64,000 nucleotides of DNA from Picochlorum sp. 'celeri' (taxonomy: Eukaryota > Chlorophyta > Trebouxiophyceae), in assembly GCA_010909725.1 (NCBI GenBank), contig JAACMV010000015.1, positions 806,001 through 870,000 on the forward strand, read 5' to 3'. This document shows positions 42,424-53,479 of the stretch, piece after piece; positions within the stretch are counted from its first letter, which is position 1, and the number at the start of each line of letters is the position of its first letter. A model generated the notes under the pieces. The model did no database searches, was not told where the DNA came from, and saw nothing but the letters and a program-made list of their open reading frames with translations. The position numbers and the translations under genes are program-made.

Positions 42424-43008
42424 ATGAATATAGCCCGGCGTCGCAGCGCAAAGGACCTGTCCACCACCTTGCTCTCTTGGCTCGAGAGCGCTGCTCCCGT
42501 CCAAGCCACAGCAACACAGCAGCAGAGCCGATCGTGGGTCACACAAGCTCTTTCAAGTAGGCAGTATCATGGGTCAGCAGCAGGAAGTGGCACAGCAGAG
42601 GCTGCCATGGCCAGCAAATTATTTCGTGTAGGTTACAGCATGCATGAACAATCTCTACACGTGCTCAGGACTGGATGCTACAGCAGAATGATTGCATCAT
42701 CCGCTCATGTGCATCAAGGAAAAGACGAGCCTCGCGGCGAAGACCAGGCAACCATGCCAGGATCAACAGAACATCCTCCAGAGCAACCACCTGGTGTGCT
42801 CACCACCATCACAGCCATGGGTGCCGGGGCAGGCGGTGCCGTTCTTGTGGCAGCCATTGGCGTATGGGCAGTCTTCCAGATGGCATTCTGGGTCGCAGGC
42901 GAAGCTGGTCGCAGCATCAAAACGACTGATGCATCTGTCGCTGTGGTAGGTGAACATGCAACAACAACAACAGGTGAAGATTCTCCAATCCAATCCACAC
43001 GAGCCTAG
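42424..43008 (+). CDS. Small single-pass membrane protein, probably mitochondrial
   Basis: Single exon of 194 residues. The N-terminus MNIARRRSAKDLSTTLLSWL is basic and Ser-rich, like a mitochondrial presequence. Residues ~125-155 form one Gly/Ala-rich membrane segment (TAMGAGAGGAVLVAAIGVWA). The rest is Gln/Thr/His-rich and probably disordered. I recognise no family. It lies divergent from the dynein gene and 60 bp upstream of the VDAC start, with TGTAA at 43058-43062 only a few bases before the VDAC ATG. Confidence 0.65.
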   Translation: MNIARRRSAKDLSTTLLSWLESAAPVQATATQQQSRSWVTQALSSRQYHGSAAGSGTAEAAMASKLFRVGYSMHEQSLHVLRTGCYSRMIASSAHVHQGKDEPRGEDQATMPGSTEHPPEQPPGVLTTITAMGAGAGGAVLVAAIGVWAVFQMAFWVAGEAGRSIKTTDASVAVVGEHATTTTGEDSPIQSTRA

Positions 43009-43068
43009 CAGCCCGATCTATTTAAAATTCAATTTTACTCTATTATAAAATCATATCTGTAATCGATC

Positions 43069-44107
43069 ATGGCACCAGCACCATTCTTTGGAGATCTCGG
43101 GAAAACGGCACGAGGTACGTGACGGTCTCTGCCATACCATACCGGTTTCGGATATAGGCATGCGTGTGATATTACGGATAGAAATTTACAGTATCTGATG
43201 GGGTTTGGGTTTGGTATCATGTCCTGTCGGTGGTTCGTCCCATCATCAACAACGCCGTGCCCGTTGGTTGTCGACTGTTGTCACGAATCCACTCGTGTTT
43301 TGTACAGATGTGTTATATGGAGGACGTGAGGGTGTTTATCAATACTCGAACGTGGTATCGTTGAGTACCAAGACTGCAGATGGCATGGATTTTGTTCTCA
43401 AGGGAGTCCAGAAGGAGGATGCTTTCGTGCCAGAGGTGAAGGCGACCTATGATAATCCTCATTTCAAGTTGGTGACATCTCTTGCTCAGGCAAGCGGAAA
43501 GGTGGGGTTGGCATTGACCGGAAAGAAGGTGGTGCCTGGGTTGAATGTGACATTGTCTGGATCTCTTCCAGATGTTGGGTCTGGCAAGCTTGGCCTGGAG
43601 TATGTGGTTCCACATGTTTCGTTGAAGGCTGGATCAACCTTGTCTGCGACTCCGTTGATGGATGTGGCCGTGACGTCGAACGTGGACGTCAAGGGAAGAG
43701 ACTTGGTTGTGGGTGGACAGGGATCCTATGATGCTGCCAAGGGGCTGGTGTCCTCCTGGAAGGTAGGATTTGGATATGCTGCTCTCGATTACCAGGTGGC
43801 GGCAACTTTCAGTGACAAGAAGGATGTTTCTGCGCTGATTGCTCATTCCGTGACCCCAGATGTGACTGTTGGAGCAGAGATTGTGAGGAACTTGGACTCT
43901 GCTGAAACCTCCATGGCTGCTGGGGTGGCCCGCAGATTGCCCTCTGGCGCTCTCCAAAAGGTCAAGGTTCAGCACACAGGTATTGTGTCTGTGCTTCACG
44001 AGCAGACTCTGGAAGGAAAGAGCAAGCTGGCGCTTTCTGGACAGTTTGATGCCAAGGATTTGAGCAAGGCACCAAAGTATGGTGTCAGCGTAGACTTCAA
44101 GTACTAG
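43069..44107 (+). CDS. VDAC: Mitochondrial outer-membrane porin (VDAC)
   Basis: Exons 43069-43114 and 43308-44107 (193-bp intron, GTACGT donor, split codon G|AT) encode 281 residues, the usual porin length. The N-terminal helix APAPFFGDLGKTARDVLYGG is completed only by splicing. Beta strands alternate as expected (AKGLVSSWKVGFGYAALDYQ, EIVRNLDSAETSMAAGVAR), and the chain ends in a strand YGVSVDFKY. VDAC forms the main metabolite channel of the mitochondrial outer membrane. TGTAA at 44182-44186. Confidence 0.95.
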
Positions 44108-44423
44108 GCGTGGTTTCATAGTGCGAAGAGCTAGTACGAGTCGTATGAATTGACGAGACATGTTTTGTTTGTTTGAGGATGTGTAAGTTCTCATAGATGT
44201 ACACGTATCGATTGATCAATTCTTGAAAAGGATGATCATCAAAGGGTTCATTTACGGAATCGAACTCTCTTCTTTTGCCCGGCGTCCCATCCTTTCCAGC
44301 GCATTGTATTTGGCTTGTAAAACTACGACCGTAGTGGCTGTATATACCCACGATAGGAACGTAGGAGCCAGAATTTAGGAAGAATCGGCTGAGACGGATC
44401 ATGTGCATAGACTGCTGGGTCAA
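44097..44423 (-). CDS. Possible small protein antisense to the VDAC 3' end, unknown
   Basis: A minus-strand frame of 108 codons starts with an ATG near 44423 (alternatives MHMIRLSRFF and MIRLSRFF) and contains IVGIYSHYGRSFTSQIQCAG and KRREFDSVNEPFDDHPFQEL. It occupies most of the otherwise gene-free space before CHD1 and overlaps the VDAC stop by 11 bp. No family is recognised. The basic, acid-poor N-terminus could be a mitochondrial presequence. It could be a chance frame. Confidence 0.3.
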   Translation of the reverse strand: MTQQSMHMIRLSRFFLNSGSYVPIVGIYSHYGRSFTSQIQCAGKDGTPGKRREFDSVNEPFDDHPFQELINRYVYIYENLHILKQTKHVSSIHTTRTSSSHYETTPST

Positions 44424-44472
44424 TGGAGAGGCTGTACATACGAGTATTTGATAGATTATTTCATAGAAGTTT

Positions 44473-47400
44473 ATGGAGATGATGATGGGGGAAGGTGAGT
44501 CAGAGGAGAGAAGGGAGCACGAACAGGGCCCTGGTCAACAGAGCGGTGTCGGTGGCCCTGTGGGTAGTTATGCGTACGATGATGATGGCGATGTGAACGA
44601 TCAGCAGAATGGAGTGAGGACAAAGCTCAAGCTTAAAGTGCTCAACAGCGCTGGACAGGTGTCCTCGTCTGCCCCAGAGGAGGAGCAGGAGCAAATATAC
44701 GAAGTGAATACAGATGATGAAGAGGAGGCTTTGCGACAGGCAGAGCTGGCAAAGAGGAGGAAATTGATTGCTCCTGTGTTACTGAGTGAGGAAGACTTGG
44801 CTGCAATGGATGATGAGGTGGAGATGGTGATCACTCATAGGGAGGCACCGAACGCTCATGCGTTTGAGGGGGAGTACAACAAAATACCTCTGACAGGACC
44901 AGAAGCTTGGAAGTTTTGGCAGTTTTATGTTAAATGGGCAAGGTGCTCGCATATTCATAATTCATGGGACACGTACCAGACGCTGTCTATGCTTGGAGGG
45001 TTCAAAAGGGTTTTGAATTATTGCAAAAGGGTTGATGCATTGGCAGCAAAGAGGGCACACATGACTGTTGAAGAGTTGGAGGAGGTTGATTGGCGTCAAT
45101 CTATGGAGGAAGAGATTGTGCAACAGTATAAACAAGTAGAAAGGGTATTTGGGGAGCGTTTGCATGCATCATCTCAACGTGCTGAACATGGATATCACAC
45201 AACAGAGGGAGGTGAGGAAAATGTTGAGCAGTACCTCGTGAAATGGAGTGGTCTTCCGTATGCGGACGCGACATGGGAATCTGCAAAGGATCTGATTGAT
45301 GCGGGAGCTCAAGATAAAATTGACGAATATAGAAAGAGAGAGCAAAAGGCGCTGCAGCCTCGGCAGAGTGTGGATATGGCACGCAAGACATTCTTATCGA
45401 GTGGACACCGAGCCCTTACAGAGCAGCCGGGATACCTTACGTGTGGTACGTTGAGAGATTATCAATTGAGCGGATTGAATTGGATGGTGTATAATTGGTC
45501 GAGAGGTGTCAATGGTATCTTGGCGGATGAAATGGGATTGGGTAAGACAATTCAGTGTGCTAGTTTTGTGGGGTATGTGTCAGAGGTTCAGATGATTGGG
45601 CCGCCAGTATTGGTGGTCGTACCTCTTTCTACAGTTCCAAACTGGTCAAAAGAATTCTCAAAATGGATTCCAGGAGTGAACACGCTCGTGTATGTTGGAA
45701 ACGGGTCTTCCAGAGAGGTGATTCGACATTTCGAGTTTCCAACAAAAGCATCTGTTCCAGGGCGGCAAGTTAAGTTTGATGCGTTGATCACAACGTTTGA
45801 GATGGTTTTGAAAGATTCAGAGACGCTGAAGAATATTAGATGGAGCGCATTGATTGTTGATGAAGCGCATCGGTTGAAGAATAGCGAATCAGCATTGTAC
45901 AGAGAGTTGAGTCAGTGGACATTCAAGTCAAAGTTGCTGGTGACTGGTACTCCGCTGCAGAATAATATCAGGGAGCTTTGGGCTTTGTTGAACTTCTTAC
46001 ATCCCGGAAAGTTTCCTTCTTGTGATACGTTCGAGCAGACGTATGATTTGAAGGATCCAAACAGTGTGGAGAAGCTTCACGGGGTTCTCAGGCCACACTT
46101 GTTGCGTCGAGTCATCAAGGACGTAGAAAAAAGTCTTCCTCCGAAGAGAGAGAGAATTTTGCGAGTACCAATGACGCCTTTGCAGAAGCAGTACTATAAA
46201 TGGATACTGACGCGGAATTTTGCTCAGTTGAACAAGGTATGTTTGTTTGTTTGTTTGTTTGTTTGTTTGGAAATGCTTGGATGTCATGCTTTCATTGAAT
46301 ATTTCCTTGCTGCAGAACGCCAAGGGGTCACAAATAAAGCTACTCAATATTATTGTTGACCTAAAAAAATGCTGCAATCATCCGTTTTTATTCGACACGG
46401 CACGTGAAACATATCAGGCAACCACAGGGAATGCTGAAGATATCATCACAAACTTGGTGGTGACCTCTGGGAAAATGGTGTTGCTCGACAAACTTCTCGG
46501 CAGACTGAAAGAGACAGGACACAGAGTCCTGATATTTTCTCAGATGGTCAAAGTTCTCGATATAATCAGCGAATACATGAACAGGCGGGGCTACAGACAT
46601 CAGAGGCTCGATGGCTCAACACCATCAAACAAAAGGCATCAGGCAATGGAGCGATTCAATGCGCCGGACTCTCAGGATTTTGCATTTTTGCTGTCAACAC
46701 GGGCTGGAGGTCTAGGCATCAATCTTGCCACAGCAGATACAGTGCTTCTTTTTGATTCAGACTGGAATCCACAGAATGACCTCCAGGCCATGGCAAGGGC
46801 TCACAGAATCGGTCAAAAGGATGCCGTGAATATTTATCGACTTGTCACAGGTGGATCTGTGGAAGAAGATATTTTAGAACGAGCAAAGAGTAAGATGGTC
46901 TTGGATCATCTTGTGATCCAAAAGATGGATACCTCCGGGCGGACTGTGTTGGGTAACAGCTCTGACTCAGGGGCTGCAGCAGCAGGGGCAAAGATGTTCA
47001 AAAAGGATGAGTTAGCAGCTATATTGAAATTTGGTGCCGAAGATTTGTTCAAAACGGAGAGTGAGGAGGCAGGCAAACAGACTGATGGCACGTCCATGAC
47101 TGATGAGGACCTGGATGCCATTCTAGCAAGGGCAGAGGAAATTGAGCATGCCACAGAGGGATCAGGTCAAGGAGCTGCCTCAGACCTACTGTCGTCATTC
47201 AAAGTTGCTACATTTAAGAGCGAGGAAGATGATGCAGCATTCTGGGATCGGTTGATCCCAGAGAACATGCGCCCCAAACAGGAGGAAGAGGTTCACCAGG
47301 ATCCAGGTATCAGGGCTGCAAGGCTCAAGACCATGGAAATGGCCTCAAACAAGCCATCTGAAGGCCTTAAAATCAAACTTGATTCTTCTAAAAAGAAGAA

Positions 47401-48593
47401 GAGCACGAGCAAAGGCATGCCGGGCCCCCCTATTGCTGGTGCAGAATTGCGAATCGACAGATGGCCACAAGCAGTTGACTCTGAAGGCAGATTGGTGGCT
47501 GATGAATCTGCACCTAGGCCGCAGAACTTTCCGCACACACTGAGCAAGAAAGATGCTCTTCAGTTCATTAAATGTTTCAAAAAATATCCCCATGCGTTCA
47601 AGTTGAGAGAATTAGCAAATGATGTCAGGGGTGCACTTACTGTGCTTGACCTAGCGCCATTACAGGCTTTATGGTATGGATTGCTCAGAGGGTGCGAGAA
47701 AGCTGTGGAATCGTTCCACGCAAGACTTGGACCATTGGCGTTTGAGAAAACAGTAGGTTCAGGCCCTCGTGCTAGGCCACCTGAGGCACATTTGGATTTC
47801 TTTGGTGTGGATGTCAAGGCCAGGGACATTTTGGCATTAGCAAGACAGATGAGAGTTCTGGATGAAAAGATCAGTGCAATTGCCAATGAGCAAGGCCTTG
47901 GTGAAGATGCCAAAAAGCGTATCAAATTCACACTGCTCCCTGGCGAGGTTCCTGCTGTCACAGCTTGGATGAGAGGTTGTGGATGGACCATTGAAGATGA
48001 CTCTGATCTCCTCATTGGAGCATACCGCTACGGGGTAGGAGAATGGGCCAGGTATGTCAAAAATCCACGATTACCAATTTGTATTGATTTAATAACATAG
48101 GTTATGCTGCAGAATATACAATGATCCATCTTTGAGTATTGCTGACAAAATTTCGCCAGCTGTTTTCCCGGATGCTGCACCTTCGGCCCTTCCAAAAGCT
48201 TCCCATTTGGAGACGAGGGTGTATGGCATTTTAAGGCACTTGGAAAAGTCGACAAGACCTCAAAAACGTAAAAGACAAGACCAGCCAGTGCCTGTGAAGG
48301 AGGAGAGATCCGATGAGAGTTTTGGAAAAGAGTTGGGTGACACAACAATGGTTCTTGTTCGAAAACTAAGGACCATCCAGCGCAAAGGCTCACAAATGGG
48401 CACATCTACAGTGGTCAACAAAACACGAAAATACATGGAATCTATTGGTGAGCGAATAGATGAGATTTGTGAGGATGACGCAGCAAAGCTACCCTATTGG
48501 CAGTTTGTGAGCAGATTTACAGAGAACTCCATGAGCGGGGAAAAATTGAAGCAGGTGTATCAGAAATTGCTCCGAGAAAAAGAGCATTCGTAG
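44473..48593 (+). CDS. CHD1: CHD1-type chromatin remodelling ATPase
   Basis: Exons 44473-46236, 46316-48051 and 48113-48593 encode 1326 residues. Two chromodomains (~145-190 and ~250-290; EQYLVKWSGLPYADATWESA) precede the SNF2 ATPase: GILADEMGLGKTIQ (~345), IVDEAHRLKNSES (~460), LLVTGTPLQNNIRELW and the helicase lobe LLSTRAGGLGINLATADTVL with ARAHRIGQ. The C-terminal third has the SANT/SLIDE-type DNA-binding region (KDALQFIKCFKKYPHAFKLR) and a small helical domain around LRTIQRKGSQMG. CHD1 spaces nucleosomes on transcribed genes and binds methylated H3K4. Introns are 79 bp (with a (GTTT)7 repeat) and 61 bp. The first intron lies between the two helicase lobes. Confidence 0.95.
46241..46268. 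repeat. (GTTT)7 microsatellite in CHD1 intron 1
   Basis: Seven exact GTTT units start four bases after the GTATGT donor. They fill much of a 79-bp intron, so length changes would alter intron size. Confidence 0.9.
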
Positions 48594-48623
48594 TTACCTT
48601 ATTCAATAATTTACAATTTTTAT

Positions 48624-50054
48624 TTATTGCGAATCAGTCAATTGCGTATTTGGGTCTTCAGATGAGAAAAGGTTGACAATCTGCTTTGCCGCTTTTGGCC
48701 CAACCCTCCGGCCATTCGATCCCACCATATTTTCCAATTCCTTTTCTTTTTGTATTCTGCTTGTTCGAGGATCGTCTAGCATTTCAAATATGCCTTTGAA
48801 GCTTGTGTATTCCTCAACCAACGCATGCGCTGAAACTGGTCCAATAGAGGGCAAAGCACACAGCGCTCTAATGGGGTACAACATGTCATCTCTAGTCAAG
48901 GGCCGCGAGACCAACAACGTTTCTAAATTCGTCGATCCATTCCTACGTTTTGACTTTCCTTGTAGATACTTTGCTCCAGATCCAACATCAATATGTCGCA
49001 TCGCTATTGCACGAGTTATCGCAAGAACATGATTGGATGCCTCCTCAAGACTGCTAGCATCAAACACGTCAACATCCGCACGCTCCACCAACAGCGAGGT
49101 CATATAATTTTCCACAGACGATGCTATAAATCTAGGCGCCTGTGACAAGGAATTTTGGCTCATCGCTTCCCTATGATCCTCTGCCTCTCGTTGTCGCATG
49201 CTTTGTTCCAAACGGTGCACAAGAATATGGACACGGTGCCTTTGTGGCACACCATTCAACATGGCATCCATCCATCCATTTCCAATCTTCTCAATCATGT
49301 CTTTACCTTCCAAGCAAATCATGGCAAAAGGCTCCTCGCTCTCCAGCATACCTCCGTTGTCACCATCTGGTTCAATCCTATTCCACGCAAGCATGGGATG
49401 ATTGCCATACTGCTCTATGGAAGCCACCTTGTACGAAATGCGCTCATGCTCTGCCTTTTCTGCAGTTTTCTGAAATGCCTGCCCTATCGCCAGTCCAAGG
49501 GGCTGACTCATCAATTCTGGGGTCATAACAACTTGGATGAATTTCAAAACATACTTTTCACTCAAAACCTGCCTCTGCAGTTTCTTCACCTCTTGAAGCT
49601 TGGCTCTTTCCTGTTTCTTTTCCTCTGCAAGTTTGGCTCTCTCGAGTTTTTTCTCCTCTGCAAGTTTTGCTCGCTCAAGCTTTTTTTCCTCTGCAGCGCG
49701 AGATTTCTCAGTCTTCTTTTCCCTTGGCGTGTCCTTCTCAGATGCCAGAGACCCTCCCTCATGCTCTGCAACCACCCCAACCTCTTCCTCCTCCTGCTGC
49801 TGCTGCCTTCCACCTGCCACCAACCCCCGGCGCATCTCCTTCCCCAAATTCACCAAATGCCGCATAGATTTAGCCCTCGCTGCCAACTGATCACGCAATC
49901 TACTGGCCCGAGCATCTACATCCTCCTCAACCGTACCACCACCCTTGGTGGTATCAGGGCTCACCAAATTCATCACATCTTCCTCCTCCTCCTTATTGTC
50001 GTCATCAGACAAGGATGTCAGATCAACAATTTTCTTGTCACTCATCTCCACCAT
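48624..50054 (-). CDS. EME1: Crossover junction endonuclease subunit EME1
   Basis: Minus-strand single exon of 476 residues from ATG 50054 (MVEMSDKKIVDLTSLSDDD); a longer frame upstream lacks ATG. The N-terminus is acidic and carries a SUMO-interacting-like IVDLTSL. Residues ~121-153 are three near-identical 11-mers (AEEKKLERAKL). The rest is the XPF-like nuclease fold (VHILVHRLEQSMRQREAEDH, FDASSLEEASNHVLAITRAI) and a C-terminal helix-hairpin-helix pair (LCALPSIGPVSAHALVEEY). The ERKxxD active-site signature is absent, as in EME1, the non-catalytic partner of MUS81 in Holliday-junction and fork cleavage. Stop codon is 30 bp from the convergent CHD1 stop. TGTAA (minus) at 48611-48615. Confidence 0.85.
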   Translation of the reverse strand: MVEMSDKKIVDLTSLSDDDNKEEEEDVMNLVSPDTTKGGGTVEEDVDARASRLRDQLAARAKSMRHLVNLGKEMRRGLVAGGRQQQQEEEEVGVVAEHEGGSLASEKDTPREKKTEKSRAAEEKKLERAKLAEEKKLERAKLAEEKKQERAKLQEVKKLQRQVLSEKYVLKFIQVVMTPELMSQPLGLAIGQAFQKTAEKAEHERISYKVASIEQYGNHPMLAWNRIEPDGDNGGMLESEEPFAMICLEGKDMIEKIGNGWMDAMLNGVPQRHRVHILVHRLEQSMRQREAEDHREAMSQNSLSQAPRFIASSVENYMTSLLVERADVDVFDASSLEEASNHVLAITRAIAMRHIDVGSGAKYLQGKSKRRNGSTNLETLLVSRPLTRDDMLYPIRALCALPSIGPVSAHALVEEYTSFKGIFEMLDDPRTSRIQKEKELENMVGSNGRRVGPKAAKQIVNLFSSEDPNTQLTDSQ

Positions 50055-50352
50055 CCAATCAGGCTGAAAAAGCAATGTCGTTGCGCAGATTCAAATTCGA
50101 AGCACGGCGACTACACCGCCATACTGACGTATGTATACCCCTGTGTTGAGATGTTTTTCATATGAATGCGAAAACAACACTCAAACTGATGTATGGGGGG
50201 GGAGGATACGAAAGGAGTACAAAAACAGAACTGATTCCCAATTTAAGACATTCGATACGCACATGGTGCTTTTGAAAAAAACTTCACCCTAAACCCACCA
50301 AGATTGGGTTTAAAAAAGAGAGAAAACGCATGCTGCCAATGCCCATGGTATA

Positions 50353-51172
50353 ATGAAAAGGAGTATATCAAATTATATAGGAAAAAGGGCGTTCTCATCT
50401 GCACGGGAGCGTGGGTCTCACTGGTTGGATAGGTTTGAAAAGGTACAGCATGCTCTGGAGGACATGACACGGACGTGGTGGATCAAGGGCCTTGTTGAGT
50501 CTCGATGTAAGACTCGACCAGAGCTGGCTGGTCATTCTGCGTTGATTCGAAGGAAACTTGAAGAGGAATACCAAACATACATGCGAACCCATAGTGAGGA
50601 GTATGCTGATGGAGATTCTCGTAGCAGGCTGCATGTATCGGTGGCAAGCCTCATCCTTGCGACGCATTCTTGTTTGACACCTTTTATTAGGAATGAGCAA
50701 GAGGTTGTAGATATCATACGGGAGCATGGTGGTGGGAAGACGACACCAGTATTAGAGTATGTACAACTTTTCTTTTTCTTGCAGCATTCTGCTGTACGGA
50801 TTATTATGAAATCAAGTGTGTGTGTTCATGTACAGGTTTTTGCTCAAAATGACGTCTATATTGCATCGAGATGCGTATAAAACCCTGCAGGGCAGACTGA
50901 GAGGCCTTCAATCAGACTATGGAGCTGGCTTTCAGACAACCTTGGCATGTGATCCAAACATCTCCACTCTGAAAGTACACGACTGTTTGTACGATAGAAT
51001 TCTCACGAAAGAAAATAAGAGAAACTTGCTCTCATGCTGTTGCTGCAGCCAAGATAAATTGTGGTTATTGCACACCACATCAGGGTCCCTGTGCCATGCC
51101 GAGCTGCTGAGTTCCAAAGCTGAGGGAGACGACGAATGCACTTTTTTTGTGAGACAACGCCCCATCCACTAG
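50353..51172 (+). CDS. L-2-amino-thiazoline-4-carboxylate hydrolase-like protein
   Basis: Exons 50353-50756 and 50836-51172 (79-bp intron, GTATGT donor, split codon GA|G) encode 246 residues. The layout is all-helical N-terminus (VASLILATHSCLTPFIRNEQ), then a C-terminal domain with KENKRNLLSCCCCSQDKLWL and finally AEGDDECTFFVRQRP. The GxxxC-F ending and the preceding cysteines resemble the ATC hydrolase family (PF14196-type), known from bacteria that make L-cysteine. The match is by pattern only. The N-terminus MKRSISNYIGKRAFSSARER is basic and Ser-rich, like a mitochondrial presequence. It is convergent with COX16, 11 bp between stops. Confidence 0.62.
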
Positions 51173-51183
51173 TATACCAACTA

Positions 51184-51496
51184 TCAGCGAGATATTGGTT
51201 TGTTCTTGTATTCGTTTTCTACATGATGTTTCCGTATCCTTTCTGCTTCCTCTTGTAAATTGAATTTCTTGGCCCTCTGCTTTTGGACAGGAGCTCTGTC
51301 ATCAACATGGGTACGTTGCGCCTCCTGCACATGTAAACAATTCAACATTCTGACCAGAATGAGCATATTGGTAACAAAGACTACATGCCTGTGCATCAAT
51401 CCTATTCTTGACAAACTGGGACAAGGCAAACCAGCCACCCACTGTGAGAAGCACCAAAGGAAGACCTTGGTTTAAAAACTTGGACTGCAATGCCAT
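51184..51496 (-). CDS. COX16: Cytochrome c oxidase assembly protein COX16
   Basis: Exons 51389-51496 and 51184-51324 encode 82 residues. A membrane segment LPLVLLTVGGWFALSQFVKN near the N-terminus is followed by a basic, helical intermembrane tail (KKFNLQEEAERIRKHHVENE), the COX16 layout. COX16 helps insert copper into COX2. The 64-bp intron starts with GC instead of GT (CAG|GCATGT) and ends CAG. The nearby GT would put a stop in frame, so the GC-AG intron is the only way to link the two parts. Because the family is short and weakly conserved, confidence is moderate. Confidence 0.78.
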
Positions 51497-51729
51497 CGTT
51501 TGTATCCCCTTTCCTTCAAGAATTCATGTATGTGATACCAGTGCCATAGTATATATCATAGACGATGGAGACACCAAGGCATTCATGACGTTTTGTGGGT
51601 ACACCCCTGCAGGGATGATTCTTATTACGGAGAGCCTCCTTGCTTGTGGGGCCATTTGCTCATCATTTGCATTCCAATTCACAGATTGAATAGTATATGG
51701 ATCGTTGATACCGTGTGTGTGTTGTTACA

Positions 51730-53401
51730 ATGCTGGATATCAACCTGTTCCGCACAGGTACGACTTGCTCGGCGGCTCCAAAATCACCATCTCTTTGAAT
51801 ATTGCGAGACTATTTGTCCTGATACCCTCAATATATCAACCTATTGTCATGTATGAATGCAGACAAGGGTGGAAACCCGGACATTGTGCGAAAATCTCAA
51901 CGTGAACGATTTGCTCAGGTGGATCAGGTGGACAAAGTGCTCGATCTCGATGGAAAGTGGCGAGAAGGTGCGTATTTTCTTCATCATATTCCACATGTAC
52001 TATAGCATTGACGATGTGGCGTGTATGTGCAGCGAGGGGGAACCTGGACACCCTGAACATGGACTTCAATGCCCTGACACAAGAGATCAAAAAGCTTCGC
52101 ATGGTGCGTGTTCTTCTTTGATGGGTGGTATCACAGCTCCTTCTTGACCAACCACATGCTTTTGGATTATCATGCAGGCAAAGGAGGATGCTTCTGAGTT
52201 GATTGAGAAGAGCAAGGCTATGAAGGTGACGATTAAAGAGGCAGAGGCCAAGCTTGCAGAATTGGAGGAGGAGCGCGATGCAGCCATTGCTCCGATTGGA
52301 AATCTTGTACACAGCTCTGTGCCAATCAGCGATGATGAGGCAAATAATGTTATAGTCAGGGAGATTGGGGAGCTGAGAATGCCAAAAGAACTTGCAGATG
52401 GATCAAAAGAGAAATTGTACAACCATGTGGACTTGGTGCAGCTGTTGGGGATTGCTGAATTGGAGAGAGGGACTGCTGTGGCTGGGAGCAGAGGGTATTA
52501 CTTGAAGAATGAAGGTGTCCTGTTGAACCAAGCATTGATCAACTATGGTATCCAGTTTGCTGCCAGCAGGGGCTTTGCTCCGGTCCAAACTCCATTTTTT
52601 ATGCAAAAGCCAGTCATGGCGCAATGCGCACAGTTGAGCCAGTTTGATGAGGAGCTGTACAAGGTGACTGGGGAGGGAGACGAAAAGTACTTGATTGCTA
52701 CTGCTGAGCAGACCCTGTGTGCTCTCCACAGAGGTGAATGGTTTGAAAAGACAGAACTGCCCATCAAATACATTGGCTATAGCACATGCTTCCGTAAAGA
52801 AGCTGGATCTCATGGTCGAGATACATTGGGAATCTTCAGAGTACACCAGTTTGAAAAGGTGGAACAATTTGCCATTGTATCTCCTCATGATGATGACAGT
52901 TGGAAGATGCTGGATGAGATGATTGGAAATTCAGAAGACTTTTACCAATCGCTAGGAGTGCCATATAGAGTGGTGAATATCGTTTCGGGAGAGCTGAACA
53001 ATGCCGCTGCCAAAAAGTATGATTTGGAGGCATGGTTCCCAGCATCGGCAACATACAGGGAGCTGGTCTCTTGCTCCAACTGCACAGACTACCAGGCTCG
53101 CCGCCTCGAAATTCGCTTGCGCTCCGTGAAAACACCGGGAGTGGAAGCCAAAAAGGAATACGTGCACATGTTGAATTCCACCCTCTCTGCCACAGAGCGC
53201 ACCCTGTGTTGCCTTTTGGAAAACTGGCAGGAAGAGGGTGGCGTGAGGGTTCCACCCGCCCTTCGCCCCTTCATGATGGGAGTGGAATTCATTCCATTCA
53301 GGAAGCAGTTTGATAAGAAGGGCAAGCTCGTAGACATTCCAAACGCCTGCAAAGGAATATCTCCTGCGTCCACAGCAGCTGAGAGTATGAGTGTCGCATG
53401 A
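51730..53401 (+). CDS. SARS1: Seryl-tRNA synthetase, cytosolic type
   Basis: Exons 51730-51757, 51863-51967, 52033-52103 and 52178-53401 encode 475 residues. Splicing gives the standard N-terminus [20 protein letters not shown] followed by the long antiparallel coiled coil that binds the tRNA arm. Class II motifs are clear: motif 2 [20 protein letters not shown] (ATP-binding Arg), and motif 3 [20 protein letters not shown]. The serine-binding [13 protein letters not shown] region is intact. Three of the four introns' worth of structure lies in the first 170 bp of coding sequence. Donors are GTACGA and GTGCGT twice. It shares the intergenic region 51497-51729 with the divergent COX16. Confidence 0.96.
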
Positions 53402-53479
53402 TGAACAATACGTGTTACAGATACCTGATAAACAAACACATGAGAAAATATACACAAATATACAAAAATGGTACCGCAA

